The notes under the pieces were generated by a model. That model searched no databases. It saw nothing but the letters and a program-made list of their open reading frames with translations, and was not told the DNA's origin. From positions 930,001 to 994,000 of the forward strand of contig NZ_JACSMA010000001.1 in NCBI RefSeq assembly GCF_018618415.1: a stretch of 64,000 bases of DNA, in the 5' to 3' direction. The stretch comes from Exiguobacterium sp. s146. Its GTDB lineage: Bacteria; Bacillota; Bacilli; Exiguobacteriales; Exiguobacteriaceae. A program made the position numbers and the translations under genes. Below, piece by piece: positions 52,889 to 62,763 of this stretch; the stretch's first letter is position 1, and every line of letters starts with the position of its first letter.

Positions 52889-53326
52889 GTGCATATACTC
52901 GTCTTAAATGGACCGAATTTGAATCTGCTCGGGAAGCGGGAACCGGACGTATACGGGGACGTCTCGTTGAAGGGATTGACGGCGGAACTCTTGCTCGCCG
53001 CCCCGGAGGATGTTCAGTTGACGTTCGTCCAATCTAACCATGAAGGCGAACTGATCGACGCGCTCCATGAAGCGTACGATTATGCGGGGGTCATCTTCAA
53101 CGCGGGGGCGTACACACATACGTCGATTGCGCTCCGGGATGCCATCGCCGCCATCAAGGCCCCGGTCGTCGAAGTACATATTTCGAACGTGCATGCACGG
53201 GAGTCGTTTCGTCATGAATCGAAACTTGCCGCCGTCTGTCTCGGTGTCATCAGCGGTTTCGGTTTGACGAGCTATACGCTCGCGTTGCAGGCATTGCTCG
53301 CACATTGGAGGAATCGACATGATTGA
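52889..53326 (+). CDS. aroQ: 3-dehydroquinate dehydratase, type II
   Basis: Third step of the shikimate pathway, 145 residues, dodecameric family. LVLNGPNLNLLGKREPDVYG holds the catalytic Arg and Tyr; NAGAYTHTS, EVHISNVHARE and FRHES complete the site. GTG start with GGGGGGAAG upstream. It overlaps pepQ by 8 nt. Confidence 0.94.
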   Translation: MHILVLNGPNLNLLGKREPDVYGDVSLKGLTAELLLAAPEDVQLTFVQSNHEGELIDALHEAYDYAGVIFNAGAYTHTSIALRDAIAAIKAPVVEVHISNVHARESFRHESKLAAVCLGVISGFGLTSYTLALQALLAHWRNRHD

Positions 53327-54389
53327 ACGGGTCAACAAACTGCAAGCTCAGCTAGAAGCGAACGGCATCGACGGATTGCTCGTGACGAAACGGGAGAACA
53401 TCCGCTACTTATCTGGTTTCACCGGGTCGAGCGGTGTCCTCGTCATCACGGCACAGTCGGCAAGCTTCATCACCGATTTCCGCTACACGGAACAAGCTGC
53501 GAGCCAAGTGAAGGGCTTCGACATCATCGAGCATAAGACGTCGCTCATCAAGTCGGTCGCAGACGTCGTGACGGAGCAAGCGGTGAAGCGCCTCGGCATC
53601 GAACAAGATGACATGACGGTCGGTCAGTTCCGGACGTATGAAAAAGAAGTCGCAGCCGAGCTCGTCGAAACGTCAGGAATCGTTGAAAAGCTACGCTTGA
53701 TTAAGGATGAGTCAGAGATTAAGATAATGAAGGAAGCCGCGGCGATTGCGGACGCGGCGTTTACGCACATCCAAACGTTCATCCGTCCAGGGCGGACCGA
53801 AAAAGAAGTCGCGAATGAATTGGAAATGTTCATGAGGGCCCAAGGCGCGGACTCATCTTCATTCGATATGATCGTCGCGTCAGGGCACCGCTCGGCATTG
53901 CCGCACGGTGTGGCGAGCGACAAGGTCATCGAGGCCGGTGAGCTCGTGACACTCGATTTCGGTGCTTACTATCAAGGGTACTGCTCGGACATCACACGTA
54001 CGCTCGCCATCGGGGATATCTCGGACGAGTTGCGCACGATTTACGATACGGTGCTCCGGGCTCAACTCGCAGGTGTCGAGGGCACGAAAGCCGGCATCAC
54101 AGGAATCGAGGCGGACGCGTTAACACGTGACGTCATCAAAGAAGCGGGCTACGGTGAATACTTCGGACATTCGACAGGACATGGTCTCGGCATGGAAGTG
54201 CATGAGGCGCCAGGATTGTCGTTCCGTTCGGAGACGGTACTCGAGCCGGGGATGGTCGTCACGATTGAACCAGGGATTTACATCGCCGGTGTCGGCGGTT
54301 GCCGCATCGAGGATGACGTGGTCGTCACGGAGACAGGAAACATCCGTCTCACGCAGTCGCCAAAAGAGTTAATTACGATTGAGGCTTGA
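53319..54389 (+). CDS. pepQ: Xaa-Pro aminopeptidase/dipeptidase (M24)
   Basis: Cytosolic metallopeptidase for proline-containing peptides, 356 residues. The creatinase N-domain (about 1-125) precedes the pita-bread domain. Metal ligands are in LDFGAYYQGYCSDITRT, STGHGLGMEVHE, TIEPGIY and IEDDVVVT. It lies between aroQ and efp as yqhT does in B. subtilis. Confidence 0.9.
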   Translation: MIERVNKLQAQLEANGIDGLLVTKRENIRYLSGFTGSSGVLVITAQSASFITDFRYTEQAASQVKGFDIIEHKTSLIKSVADVVTEQAVKRLGIEQDDMTVGQFRTYEKEVAAELVETSGIVEKLRLIKDESEIKIMKEAAAIADAAFTHIQTFIRPGRTEKEVANELEMFMRAQGADSSSFDMIVASGHRSALPHGVASDKVIEAGELVTLDFGAYYQGYCSDITRTLAIGDISDELRTIYDTVLRAQLAGVEGTKAGITGIEADALTRDVIKEAGYGEYFGHSTGHGLGMEVHEAPGLSFRSETVLEPGMVVTIEPGIYIAGVGGCRIEDDVVVTETGNIRLTQSPKELITIEA

Positions 54390-54418
54390 GCTTCAGCTCA
54401 TTTTAGGAGGAAATCAAT

Positions 54419-54985
54419 ATGGTATCAGTGAACGATTTAAAAACAGGCTTAACGGTCAAGACGTCTGACGGTTCGATTTGGCAAGTCATCGAGTTCCAAC
54501 ACGTCAAGCCAGGTAAAGGCGCGGCCTTCGTCCGCACGAAAATGCGTAACTTGCGCACGGGTGCGATTCAAGAGACGACGTTCCGTGGCGGCGAGCGCAT
54601 CGAGCGCGCGCACATCGAGCGGAAACGCATGCAGTACCTCTATCCGATGGGCGACACGTACGTGTTCATGGACACGGAGTCGTATGAACAGCTCGAATTG
54701 ACGGGCGAGCAAGTGAAAGCGGCGCTCCCGTACATGCTCGAGAACATGGAAGTGAGTATCGCGGACTATGACGGCGAGATTCTCGGTATCGAGCTCCCGA
54801 CGACGGTCGTCTTGACGATTGTCGAAGCCGATCCAGGCGTCAAAGGCGACACGGCATCGAACGTGAAGAAAAACGCGACGGTCGAAACAGGCCACATCAT
54901 TCAAGTGCCGCTCTTCATCGAGCCAGGCGAAAAAGTAACGGTCGACACGCGCACAGGCGAGTTCACAGGCCGCTATAACGGGTAA
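54419..54985 (+). CDS. efp: Elongation factor P
   Basis: Relieves ribosomes stalled at proline runs. The KOW-like N-domain has [13 protein letters not shown] with the tip lysine at about residue 32; two OB domains follow. Length is 188 residues. TTAGGAGGAAA is a strong ribosome site. In B. subtilis the spoIIIA operon follows; here a terminator and accB follow at once. Confidence 0.95.
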   Translation: MVSVNDLKTGLTVKTSDGSIWQVIEFQHVKPGKGAAFVRTKMRNLRTGAIQETTFRGGERIERAHIERKRMQYLYPMGDTYVFMDTESYEQLELTGEQVKAALPYMLENMEVSIADYDGEILGIELPTTVVLTIVEADPGVKGDTASNVKKNATVETGHIIQVPLFIEPGEKVTVDTRTGEFTGRYNG

Positions 54986-54991
54986 ACCAAG

Positions 54992-55024
54992 AGGTGTCCA
55001 TTCTTCGGAATGGGCCCTTTTTTT
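54992..55024 (+). terminator. Terminator of efp
   Basis: GTCCATTC pairs with GAATGGGC, TTCG loop, long T-run. Confidence 0.75.
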
Positions 55025-55028
55025 GTCG

Positions 55029-55057
55029 TTGCATTCACTGGTCTGACCAGTTATAGT
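55029..55057 (+). promoter_or_regulatory. accBC promoter with palindrome in its spacer
   Basis: TTGCAT (55029-55034), 17-nt spacer, TATAGT (55052-55057). The spacer holds a perfect 7+1+7 inverted repeat, ACTGGTCTGACCAGT (55037-55051). Confidence 0.6.
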
Positions 55058-55067
55058 AGAGTAGAGA

Positions 55068-55084
55068 TTAGTACCAGGTATAAA
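55068..55084. promoter_or_regulatory. FapR-like operator before accB
   Basis: TTAGTACCAGGTATAAA agrees with the FapR palindrome TTAGTACCTGNTACTAA at most positions. It begins a few bases after the expected transcription start, the usual place for FapR. Confidence 0.55.
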
Positions 55085-55098
55085 CAGGGGGTTATTTC

Positions 55099-55554
55099 AT
55101 GCAAATCGAACACATTAAAGAGCTGATCACATTACTCGATCAGACGTCCGTTCACGAGATGGAACTCGAGACGCCGGAGTTTAAACTTTCATTGAAAAAA
55201 GAAGCGGCCCCACAATTCGCCGCTACTCATACACCAATCGTGCACGCGGCCCCGGTCGCAGCACCTGCGCCTGTCACCGAGACAGAACAAGAATCGGCAC
55301 CGACACCTGCGCCGAGCAACTTGCGCACGATCACATCACCGATGGTCGGGACGTTCTATTCGCGCCCGGCGCCGGACAAAGACGCTTACGTTCAAGTCGG
55401 CGACCGTGTCGAAGCCGGACAAGTCGTCTGTATTTTAGAAGCGATGAAACTGTTCAACGATGTCGAGACGGAAATCAGCGGGGAGATCGTCGAGATCCTC
55501 GTCGCAGATGGCGATTTAGTCGAATACGGCCAAGCGCTCTTCAGCGTGAAGTGA
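55099..55554 (+). CDS. accB: Biotin carboxyl carrier protein of acetyl-CoA carboxylase
   Basis: Carries biotin in the first step of fatty acid synthesis, 151 residues. A short N-terminal region, an Ala/Pro-rich linker (about 35-75) and the biotinyl domain follow; the biotin lysine is in [19 protein letters not shown] precedes the ATG. It lies 7 nt from accC. Confidence 0.95.
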   Translation: MQIEHIKELITLLDQTSVHEMELETPEFKLSLKKEAAPQFAATHTPIVHAAPVAAPAPVTETEQESAPTPAPSNLRTITSPMVGTFYSRPAPDKDAYVQVGDRVEAGQVVCILEAMKLFNDVETEISGEIVEILVADGDLVEYGQALFSVK

Positions 55555-55561
55555 GGTATTT

Positions 55562-56905
55562 ATGAAACTACTCATTGCCAACCGTGGAGAGATTGCGGTC
55601 CGCATCATTCGGGCCGCGAAAGAGTTGAATATCCCGACGGTCGCCGTCTTCTCGGAAGCAGACCGCGAGGCGTTACACGTCCGTCTGGCCGATGAGGCGT
55701 ACTGCATCGGGCCGAACCCGTCGAAAGACTCCTATTTGAATATCCCGAACATCCTATCGGTCGCGTGCGCGGTCGATGCGACGATGATTCACCCAGGGTA
55801 TGGTTTCTTGGCCGAGAATGCCGAGTTCGCCGAGATGAGCGAGGCGTGCGGCATCCAATTTGTCGGACCGAGCAGCTATGCGATTCGGAAGATGGGCATC
55901 AAGGACGAGGCGAAACGAACGATGATCGAGTCGGGCGTTCCGGTCGTCCCGGGCTCGAGCGGAGTCGTCACCGATGAGGAAGCAATCGAACTCGCCCGTG
56001 AAATCGGATATCCGGTCATCATCAAGGCGACGGCCGGAGGCGGCGGACGTGGAATCCGGGTCGCTTTCGACGAGTCCGAGCTCGTGAAAGGGCTCACCGA
56101 CACGCGGAAAGAAGCAAAGCAGGCGTTCGGCAACGGTGACGTCTATTTGGAAAAATATATCGAGTCGTTCCGCCACGTCGAGGTGCAAGTGCTCGCCGAT
56201 CAATACGGCAACGTCATCCATCTCGGGGAGCGGGACTGTACGATTCAGCGCCGGATGCAGAAGTTGGTCGAGGAAGCACCGTCTCCAGTCATCGATGAGA
56301 CGACCCGTCAAGCGATGGGCGACGCGGCCGTGAAAGCGGCGAAAGCGATTCAGTATTCGGGTGCGGGTACGATCGAGTTCATCTACGTGCCGGAATCGAA
56401 CGAGTTTTATTTCATGGAGATGAACACGCGGATTCAGGTCGAACATCCGGTAACCGAAATGATTACCGGCTTCGACCTCGTCCAAGCGCAACTCGAAGTC
56501 GCGCTCGGGCATCCGCTGGCCATCAGCCAATCGGATATCACGTTCGGCGGCCACTCGATCGAGTGCCGCATAAACGCGGAAGACCCGTTTGCGGATTTCC
56601 GTCCGATGGCCGGAAAAATCGATCAGTATATCGTTCCTGGCGGCATGGGCGTCCGGGTCGACAGCGGTCTCTATGCCGGTGCCGTCATCCCGCCGTTCTA
56701 TGATTCGATGGTGGCGAAACTGATTGTTCATGCGCCGACGCGGGAAGAGGCGATTGCGAAGATGCTTCGCGCCCTCGACGAGTTCACGGTATCGGGCATC
56801 CACACGACGATTCCGTTCCATCAACAAGTCATGGCCCACGAGCGTTTCCGGACGGGTGCGTTCGACACGAAATTTGTCGAAAAAGAAATGACGCTCACAA
56901 AATGA
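55562..56905 (+). CDS. accC: Acetyl-CoA carboxylase biotin carboxylase
   Basis: ATP-grasp biotin carboxylase, 447 residues. [20 protein letters not shown] opens the protein. [15 protein letters not shown] is the glycine-rich lid, [13 protein letters not shown] and [14 protein letters not shown] are the catalytic and metal segments. Operon with accB. Confidence 0.96.
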   Translation: MKLLIANRGEIAVRIIRAAKELNIPTVAVFSEADREALHVRLADEAYCIGPNPSKDSYLNIPNILSVACAVDATMIHPGYGFLAENAEFAEMSEACGIQFVGPSSYAIRKMGIKDEAKRTMIESGVPVVPGSSGVVTDEEAIELAREIGYPVIIKATAGGGGRGIRVAFDESELVKGLTDTRKEAKQAFGNGDVYLEKYIESFRHVEVQVLADQYGNVIHLGERDCTIQRRMQKLVEEAPSPVIDETTRQAMGDAAVKAAKAIQYSGAGTIEFIYVPESNEFYFMEMNTRIQVEHPVTEMITGFDLVQAQLEVALGHPLAISQSDITFGGHSIECRINAEDPFADFRPMAGKIDQYIVPGGMGVRVDSGLYAGAVIPPFYDSMVAKLIVHAPTREEAIAKMLRALDEFTVSGIHTTIPFHQQVMAHERFRTGAFDTKFVEKEMTLTK

Positions 56906-56910
56906 GCTTG

Positions 56911-56950
56911 ACCAGGAAGCCCGAACATTATTTGGGCTTCCTGGTTTTTT
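56911..56950 (+). terminator. Terminator of accBC
   Basis: ACCAGGAAGCCC with complement around a loop of about 11 nt, six Ts. Confidence 0.85.
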
Positions 56951-56977
56951 GTACTGAATTTATGGAGGCTTTATGCT
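56949..56977 (+). promoter_or_regulatory. Possible nusB promoter
   Basis: TTGTAC (56949-56954), 17-nt spacer, TATGCT (56972-56977). Moderate match only. Confidence 0.35.
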
Positions 56978-57017
56978 AAACTATCACAATGAAAGCATGC
57001 AAAAGGAGAGTATCTGA

Positions 57018-57401
57018 ATGAAACGTCATGAAGCACGGGAAAAAGCGATTCAAACGCTTTTTCAAATCGAAGTATCAAAACTTGAGGTAGACGAGGCCAT
57101 CGAATTTGCCCTCGATGGCATGGATTCGGATCCATTCTACGAACAACTCGTCGTTGAGACGTTAGAAAAGAAAGACGAGATTGATGAATTGCTCATCGAG
57201 AACTTGAAAAACTGGAGACTCGACCGTCTCGGAAATGTCGAGCGGACGATTCTCCGCATGGCGACGTACGAATTGCTCTACGTCGAGACGATTCCGGACA
57301 AAGTGACGATCAACGAGGCGGTCGAACTCGCCAAATCGTTCGCCGATGAAGAAGCGGCCAAGCTCGTCAACGGCGTGCTCGGCAATATCATCAAAGCGTA
57401 A
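57018..57401 (+). CDS. nusB: Transcription antitermination protein NusB
   Basis: All-helical RNA-binding factor, 127 residues, that binds boxA with NusE (S10) for rRNA antitermination. REKAIQTLFQIEVS at the N-terminus and LRMATYELLYVETIPDKV with INEAVELAKSFADEEA are characteristic. AAAGGAGAG precedes the ATG. Confidence 0.93.
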   Translation: MKRHEAREKAIQTLFQIEVSKLEVDEAIEFALDGMDSDPFYEQLVVETLEKKDEIDELLIENLKNWRLDRLGNVERTILRMATYELLYVETIPDKVTINEAVELAKSFADEEAAKLVNGVLGNIIKA

Positions 57402-57488
57402 GCGAAGACAAGCATACGGTCTGTTAAACAAATAGAGAAGACACCACACCAACTACAGAGAAACCTAAGACAACGGGGGATGAGAGAG

Positions 57489-58325
57489 ATGGCAGTAGTG
57501 ATCGACGGGAAACAAATCGCAGCATCATATCGGGAGACGTTGAAAGAACGGGTCAGTGCGTTACGCGCACGAGGTATCGTACCGAAATTGAAAGTCATTT
57601 TGATTGGGGATGATCCGGCGAGCCACAGCTACGTCCGGGGAAAAGAACGGGCGGCGGCTGAAATCGGCATCGATTCGCAAGTGATTCGCTTCGATGACAC
57701 GATTTCAGAACGGGAAGTGCTCGAACTGATTGATTCGATGAACGCGGACGACGCGTTGCACGGCATTCTCGTGCAGTTGCCGTTACCGAAGCATATCGAT
57801 GAGAATCGCGTCATCATGCGCATCTCACCGGACAAAGACGTGGATGGGTTCCATCCGACGAACGTTGGGAAGATGATGCTCGGTCTCGAGACACTATTGC
57901 CATGTACACCACACGGGATTCTGCACCTCGTCAAGACGCAGACCGACTTGGTCGGCAAGCACGTCGTCGTCGTCGGTCGCAGCCAAATCGTCGGGAAACC
58001 GGTCGGGATGCTGTTCTTGAACGAATCCGCCACCGTGACCTACTGTCATTCGAAGACGGATGACCTCGGGGCGATGACACGTCAGGCCGATATTTTGATT
58101 GTCGCCGTCGGTCGGGCCGGTCTCGTCACAGCGGACATGATCAAACCTGGGGCAATCGTCATCGATGTCGGTGTCAACCGCGTCAACGGCCGTCTCGTCG
58201 GGGATGTCGACTTTTCCGGTGTTCGTGATGTCGCGAGTGCCATCACGCCTGTTCCGGGTGGTGTCGGCCCGATGACGATTACGATGCTCATGCATAATAC
58301 GGTCGAGGTCGCCTCTCGTGGCTAA
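57489..58325 (+). CDS. folD: Methylenetetrahydrofolate dehydrogenase/cyclohydrolase
   Basis: Bifunctional folate enzyme, 278 residues. GILVQLPLPKHI, the DKDVDGFHPTNVG loop, VVVGRSQIVGKPVGM (NADP site) and TPVPGGVGPMT are all present. ATG 57489 is preferred over ATG 57480, which sits on the CGGGGG ribosome site. It overlaps xseA by 8 nt. It works with the glycine cleavage genes in one-carbon supply. Confidence 0.94.
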   Translation: MAVVIDGKQIAASYRETLKERVSALRARGIVPKLKVILIGDDPASHSYVRGKERAAAEIGIDSQVIRFDDTISEREVLELIDSMNADDALHGILVQLPLPKHIDENRVIMRISPDKDVDGFHPTNVGKMMLGLETLLPCTPHGILHLVKTQTDLVGKHVVVVGRSQIVGKPVGMLFLNESATVTYCHSKTDDLGAMTRQADILIVAVGRAGLVTADMIKPGAIVIDVGVNRVNGRLVGDVDFSGVRDVASAITPVPGGVGPMTITMLMHNTVEVASRG

Positions 58326-59667
58326 TCCGATTCAAGTTTCCGAAGTCGTCCACTACGTGAAGCGCCAGCTCGACGATGACCCGATTCTGCAACAACTTGC
58401 CGTCATCGGCGAAATCTCGAACTTCAAACGGTACGCTTCCGGGCACTGTTATTTCACCCTCAAAGACGAATCCTCTCGGATGAAGGCGGTTATGTTCTCG
58501 CGTGACGCTCGGACACTCAATTTTGAACCAAAAGACGGGATGAACGTGATCGTCGTCGCCCGTGTGACGATGTACGAGTCGACCGGTGACATCCAGCTGT
58601 ACGTCGAACTGATGCGACAGGACGGCATCGGGATGTTGTTCGAACGCTATGAGGCGCGAAAACGCGAACTCGAGGCGAAGGGGTGGTTCGCAGCAGAACG
58701 GAAACGTCCACTGCCGGCTTTCCCGGAGCGAATCGGGATTGTCACCTCGCCGAAAGGTGCGGCCCTTCACGATATCGCCACGACACTTAGACGACGTGCG
58801 CCGCACGTGGCCATCACGTTCGCGCCCGTCGCCGTCCAAGGCGATCAATCTGCCCCGCAAGTGGCGAGCGCGATTCGGTGGATGAACGAACGGACCGATT
58901 GCGACGTATTGATCGTCGGCCGTGGTGGCGGGTCAATCGAAGAGTTATGGGCGTTCAACGAGGACGTCGTCGTCGAGGCGATTTATGAATCCAGGATTCC
59001 TGTCATCTCGGCCGTCGGGCACGAGACCGATTTCACGTTGGCTGACTTTGTCGCCGACGTGCGGGCCGCGACGCCGACAGCGGCTGCGGAACTCGCAACA
59101 GCGACGATCGAGGCGCAACGAAAAGACGTCGAGCGGTTATCGTCCCAGTTGACCCGGACCGTCACGAATCAGATGTCGTCGATTCGGGAACGGCTCGGTC
59201 GGGCGACGAACAGTTACGGTTTGAAGTCGCCCCGTTTCACGCTCACCCAAAAACGGGAGCGGTTCGAACAAGCCGAGATTCGGCTCGAGCAAGGTGTCAC
59301 GAAGCAAGTGACGCATGCCAAACACCGCCTTGCCCAGTCCCGACAACAGCTCGATGTCAGGAAGCTGGCGCAGACGCTTCATCGCAACGATGAGACACAC
59401 CGTCAACTCGACGGTCGCCTGAAGCGCATTCGGCCACTCGAACGACCGGCGGACCGCTTCGCAGCTCAAGTCGGCCGCTTGAACGCGGTCAGCCCGCTCG
59501 CCGTGCTCGCTCGGGGCTATACGTTCATCGAGCAGGACGGGACGTACGTGAAAGATGTCAAACAACTACATGACGGCCTGGTCACGATCCGATTTCGGGA
59601 TGGCCACGCCGTTGCGGAAGTGAAGGAGAGACATGATGGCGAAACAACCAGCAGAACAGACGTTTGA
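58318..59667 (+). CDS. xseA: Exodeoxyribonuclease VII large subunit
   Basis: Large subunit of the single-strand exonuclease, 449 residues. An OB domain (about 1-100; VIGEISNFKRYASGHCYFTLKD), the catalytic core (RIGIVTSPKGAA, VLIVGRGGGSIEELWAFN, SAVGHETDFTLADFVAD) and a long helical tail. GTG start inside folD. It overlaps xseB by 32 nt. Confidence 0.94.
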   Translation: MANPIQVSEVVHYVKRQLDDDPILQQLAVIGEISNFKRYASGHCYFTLKDESSRMKAVMFSRDARTLNFEPKDGMNVIVVARVTMYESTGDIQLYVELMRQDGIGMLFERYEARKRELEAKGWFAAERKRPLPAFPERIGIVTSPKGAALHDIATTLRRRAPHVAITFAPVAVQGDQSAPQVASAIRWMNERTDCDVLIVGRGGGSIEELWAFNEDVVVEAIYESRIPVISAVGHETDFTLADFVADVRAATPTAAAELATATIEAQRKDVERLSSQLTRTVTNQMSSIRERLGRATNSYGLKSPRFTLTQKRERFEQAEIRLEQGVTKQVTHAKHRLAQSRQQLDVRKLAQTLHRNDETHRQLDGRLKRIRPLERPADRFAAQVGRLNAVSPLAVLARGYTFIEQDGTYVKDVKQLHDGLVTIRFRDGHAVAEVKERHDGETTSRTDV

Positions 59668-59866
59668 AGCGGCGCTCGCCCGCCTCGAGGAAATCGTGAC
59701 GCAACTCGAGACGGGAGAAGTCGCCCTTGAAGAGGCGATGACGCTCTATGAGGAAGGGGTCCGCTTGTCGGCACTTTGTCAGACGAAGTTGACGGCAGCG
59801 GAACAGAAGATGGATGAGATTCTCGAACTCGACGGAACTCTCCGTGAAAAGGGTGGCACCGTATGA
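59636..59866 (+). CDS. xseB: Exodeoxyribonuclease VII small subunit
   Basis: A 76-residue helical hairpin that binds the XseA tail: FEAALARLEEIVTQLETGE and LEEAMTLYEEGVRL. Start ATG 59636, six nt past AGGAGA; the adjacent ATG 59633 is also possible. Overlaps both neighbours. Confidence 0.92.
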   Translation: MAKQPAEQTFEAALARLEEIVTQLETGEVALEEAMTLYEEGVRLSALCQTKLTAAEQKMDEILELDGTLREKGGTV

Positions 59867-60741
59867 GTGCGCACGTCTATCTCCAAGAGTGGAAACAGGA
59901 AGTCGAGACGGCGACACGCCGTCTTATCGGTGAGGCGTCGATGCCGGAACGTTTATTCCAGTCGATGATGTACTCACTCGAGGCAGGCGGGAAACGGATT
60001 CGTCCGGCTCTCCTTTATGCCGTCCTCGATACATACGGCCGTCCGCGGGCGCTCGGTCATGAAGCGGCCGTCGCCCTCGAGATGGTCCACACGTACTCCC
60101 TCATCCATGACGACCTTCCGGCGATGGATGATGACGACGTCAGGCGTGGCCGTCCGACGAATCACCGCCAGTTCGATGAGGCGACCGCGATTCTTGCGGG
60201 TGACGCCTTGTTGACGGACGCGTTCCGAATCTTGGCTCAGGCGGAACTCGAACCGGCGAAGAGCGTCGCGCTTATCGCCCGCTTCAGTGAAGCGGCAGGC
60301 AGCGCCGGCATGGTCGGGGGGCAGCTCGATGACATGCTCGCCGAAAAACGTACTGGAGTGTCGCTGTCGACTTTGCAATCGATTCATGAGCGGAAGACGG
60401 GGGCACTCCTCGTCTACGCCCTTGAAGCGGGTGCGATTTTGGCGGACGCCCCGGTAGCAGACCGGCAGGCGCTCGTTCGCTTCGGGAAACATCTCGGGGT
60501 CGCCTTCCAAATCCAAGACGATATTTTGGACGTCGAAGGAGACGAGGCGCTCATCGGCAAGCGGGTCGGTTCGGACGAAGGCAACGATAAAGCGACGTAC
60601 CCGAAGCTGCTCGGTCTCGATGGGGCGAAGCAAGCGCTCGAACGGGAAGTCACGGGAAGTGAGGCCGCATTGGCTGAACTATCGGTCGAGGCCCCGCGTT
60701 TACGAGAGCTTCTCGACTTCGTCGTACAGCGCAATCATTAA
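59863..60741 (+). CDS. ispA: Farnesyl diphosphate synthase (short-chain prenyl transferase)
   Basis: Condenses IPP with DMAPP and GPP, 292 residues. First Asp-rich motif DDLPAMDDDD preceded by YSLIH, second QDDILDVEGD, and GGKRIRP near residue 45. ATGA overlaps xseB. Product length (geranyl to farnesyl) is inferred from synteny with B. subtilis yqiD. Confidence 0.92.
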   Translation: MSAHVYLQEWKQEVETATRRLIGEASMPERLFQSMMYSLEAGGKRIRPALLYAVLDTYGRPRALGHEAAVALEMVHTYSLIHDDLPAMDDDDVRRGRPTNHRQFDEATAILAGDALLTDAFRILAQAELEPAKSVALIARFSEAAGSAGMVGGQLDDMLAEKRTGVSLSTLQSIHERKTGALLVYALEAGAILADAPVADRQALVRFGKHLGVAFQIQDDILDVEGDEALIGKRVGSDEGNDKATYPKLLGLDGAKQALEREVTGSEAALAELSVEAPRLRELLDFVVQRNH

Positions 60742-60745
60742 TCTC

Positions 60746-60783
60746 GGTGACACGATGAGCACATCGTGTCACCTTTGTTTTTG
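60746..60783 (+). terminator. Terminator of the nusB-ispA region
   Basis: A 12-bp perfect stem (GGTGACACGATG and complement), AGCA loop, interrupted T-run. Confidence 0.8.
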
Positions 60784-60864
60784 TGAATGTATAGCATCTA
60801 TGGACACATTCTTGTAAAATGTAAGGTACGAATCAGTAATAAGATAGGAGAAAGGATGGTCATC

Positions 60865-62757
60865 ATGGACTTGACATCCATTCAAGACCCGTCATTTTTA
60901 AAAAGGATGTCGGTGCCCGAGTTAGAAGCACTCGGCGCGGACATCAGACGGTTTTTGATTGAAAAATTGGCTGAAACGGGAGGGCACTTGGGACCAAACC
61001 TAGGGGTTGTCGAATTGACGCTTGCCTTGCACCGTGTATTTGACAGTCCGAAAGACCAACTCGTATGGGATGTAGGGCATCAAGCCTACGTCCACAAAAT
61101 TTTGACAGGCCGGACGAGCCAGTTCGACACACTCCGCCAATACAACGGCTTATGTGGGTTCCCGAAGCGTTGTGAGAGCGATCACGACGTCTGGGAGACG
61201 GGCCACAGCTCGACGTCCTTATCGGCCGCGATGGGAATCGCTATCGCGAACGAATTGAAAGGCCGCACGAACGACCGGGCCATCGCCATCATCGGGGACG
61301 GGGCGCTCACTGGGGGGATGGCGCTCGAAGCACTGAACCATATCGGCGCCGAAAAACAAAACGTCATCGTCATCTTGAACGACAATGAGATGTCAATCGC
61401 GCCGAACGTCGGTGCGATGCACAACATGCTCGGCCGGATGCGCTCGTCTCGTAAACTGAAACACGCCCGTGAGGAAGTCGAGACGCTCATCAAACACATC
61501 CCGATCGTCGGCAATTCGCTCGAACGGAGCGGGGAACGCGTGAAGGATATGCTGAAATCAGCGCTCATCCCGGGGACGTTCTTCGAAGAGCTCGGCTTCA
61601 CGTACTTCGGACCGACAGACGGTCATGATTTACGCGATCTGCTCGAGACGCTCGAGTACGCCAAGAAAATCGATGGGCCGGTCATCGTCCACGTCATCAC
61701 GAAAAAAGGGAAGGGCTATCGCCCGGCCGAACTCGATGGTGTTGGCACGTGGCACGGTCTCGGACCGTATAAAATCGAGTCTGGCGAAGTCATCAAAGGC
61801 AAGGTCAAAGGACCGAGCTATTCGAAGGTCGTCGCGGAGACGATTACGAAAGTCGCCGAGACGGACGAGCGCGTGACACTCATCACACCAGCGATGAGCG
61901 TCGGCTCGAAACTCGATTGCTTCAACAAGCAATTCCCAGAGCGGATGTTTGACGTCGGCATCGCCGAACAGCATGCGGTCACATTGGCCGGGGGACAAGC
62001 GACACAAGGCTTGAAGCCGGTCGTCTCGATTTATTCGACGTTCTTCCAACGTGCCTATGATCAGCTCGTGCACGACATTTGCCGTCAAAACTTGAACGTC
62101 GTCTTCACGATTGACCGTTCTGGTCTCGTCGGAGCGGACGGGGAGACGCATCAAGGGGTATTCGATATCGCCTTTATGCGTCACGTGCCGAACATTCGCA
62201 TCTTGATGGCGAAAGATGAGGACGAATTGCAACATCTCGTCTATTCGGCCTTGAAGTATGACGACGGTCCGATTGCCGTCCGGTTCCCGCGTGGGGAGGG
62301 AATCGGCACACCGATGAGCGAGACCCTCCGCGAATTACCGCTCGATGTGTGGGAGACGGTCGCAGATGGGACGGACGTCGCCATCTTGACGTTCGGTCCG
62401 CAAGTGCAAGACGCGCTCGAAGTGCGCGCCCTGCTTGAAGGTCAAGTGAGCGTCCGCGTCATCAACGCCCGGACGATCAAGCCGCTCGACGATGCCATGC
62501 TCTCCGCTTTATATGCGGAAGGCATCCCGCTCGTCACGTTAGAGGAAGCGGCACTCGCCGGCGGATTCGGCAGCAGTGTGCTCGAACATGCGAGCGATGC
62601 CGGCCAGTTCCCGCGCGTGCTCCGACTCGGCATTCCGGACCGCTATATCGAACACGGCGGCGTCAATCAGCTGCTCGAAGAAATCGGGCTCCGTCCGACG
62701 CAAATCGCTGACTCGGTTCAGCAGTTCGTTCAAGTGACAAATCGACAGAATGTGTGA
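60865..62757 (+). CDS. dxs: 1-deoxy-D-xylulose-5-phosphate synthase
   Basis: First MEP-pathway enzyme, thiamine-diphosphate dependent, 630 residues. [15 protein letters not shown] with a following [10 protein letters not shown] is the ThDP/Mg motif; [15 protein letters not shown] has the catalytic Glu. Start is ATG 60865 ([13 protein letters not shown], the family opening); ATG 60856 is nearly as likely. The window holds four isoprenoid genes: ispH, ispG, ispA and dxs. Confidence 0.95.
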   Translation: MDLTSIQDPSFLKRMSVPELEALGADIRRFLIEKLAETGGHLGPNLGVVELTLALHRVFDSPKDQLVWDVGHQAYVHKILTGRTSQFDTLRQYNGLCGFPKRCESDHDVWETGHSSTSLSAAMGIAIANELKGRTNDRAIAIIGDGALTGGMALEALNHIGAEKQNVIVILNDNEMSIAPNVGAMHNMLGRMRSSRKLKHAREEVETLIKHIPIVGNSLERSGERVKDMLKSALIPGTFFEELGFTYFGPTDGHDLRDLLETLEYAKKIDGPVIVHVITKKGKGYRPAELDGVGTWHGLGPYKIESGEVIKGKVKGPSYSKVVAETITKVAETDERVTLITPAMSVGSKLDCFNKQFPERMFDVGIAEQHAVTLAGGQATQGLKPVVSIYSTFFQRAYDQLVHDICRQNLNVVFTIDRSGLVGADGETHQGVFDIAFMRHVPNIRILMAKDEDELQHLVYSALKYDDGPIAVRFPRGEGIGTPMSETLRELPLDVWETVADGTDVAILTFGPQVQDALEVRALLEGQVSVRVINARTIKPLDDAMLSALYAEGIPLVTLEEAALAGGFGSSVLEHASDAGQFPRVLRLGIPDRYIEHGGVNQLLEEIGLRPTQIADSVQQFVQVTNRQNV

Positions 62758-62763
62758 GGAACT

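Noticed and set aside
55754-56839. A 361-codon open frame antisense to accC
   Set aside because: It mirrors the accC codons; the product is Arg/His/Asp-rich with no motif, and no ribosome site. Many genes here show the same antisense openness because of their codon composition.
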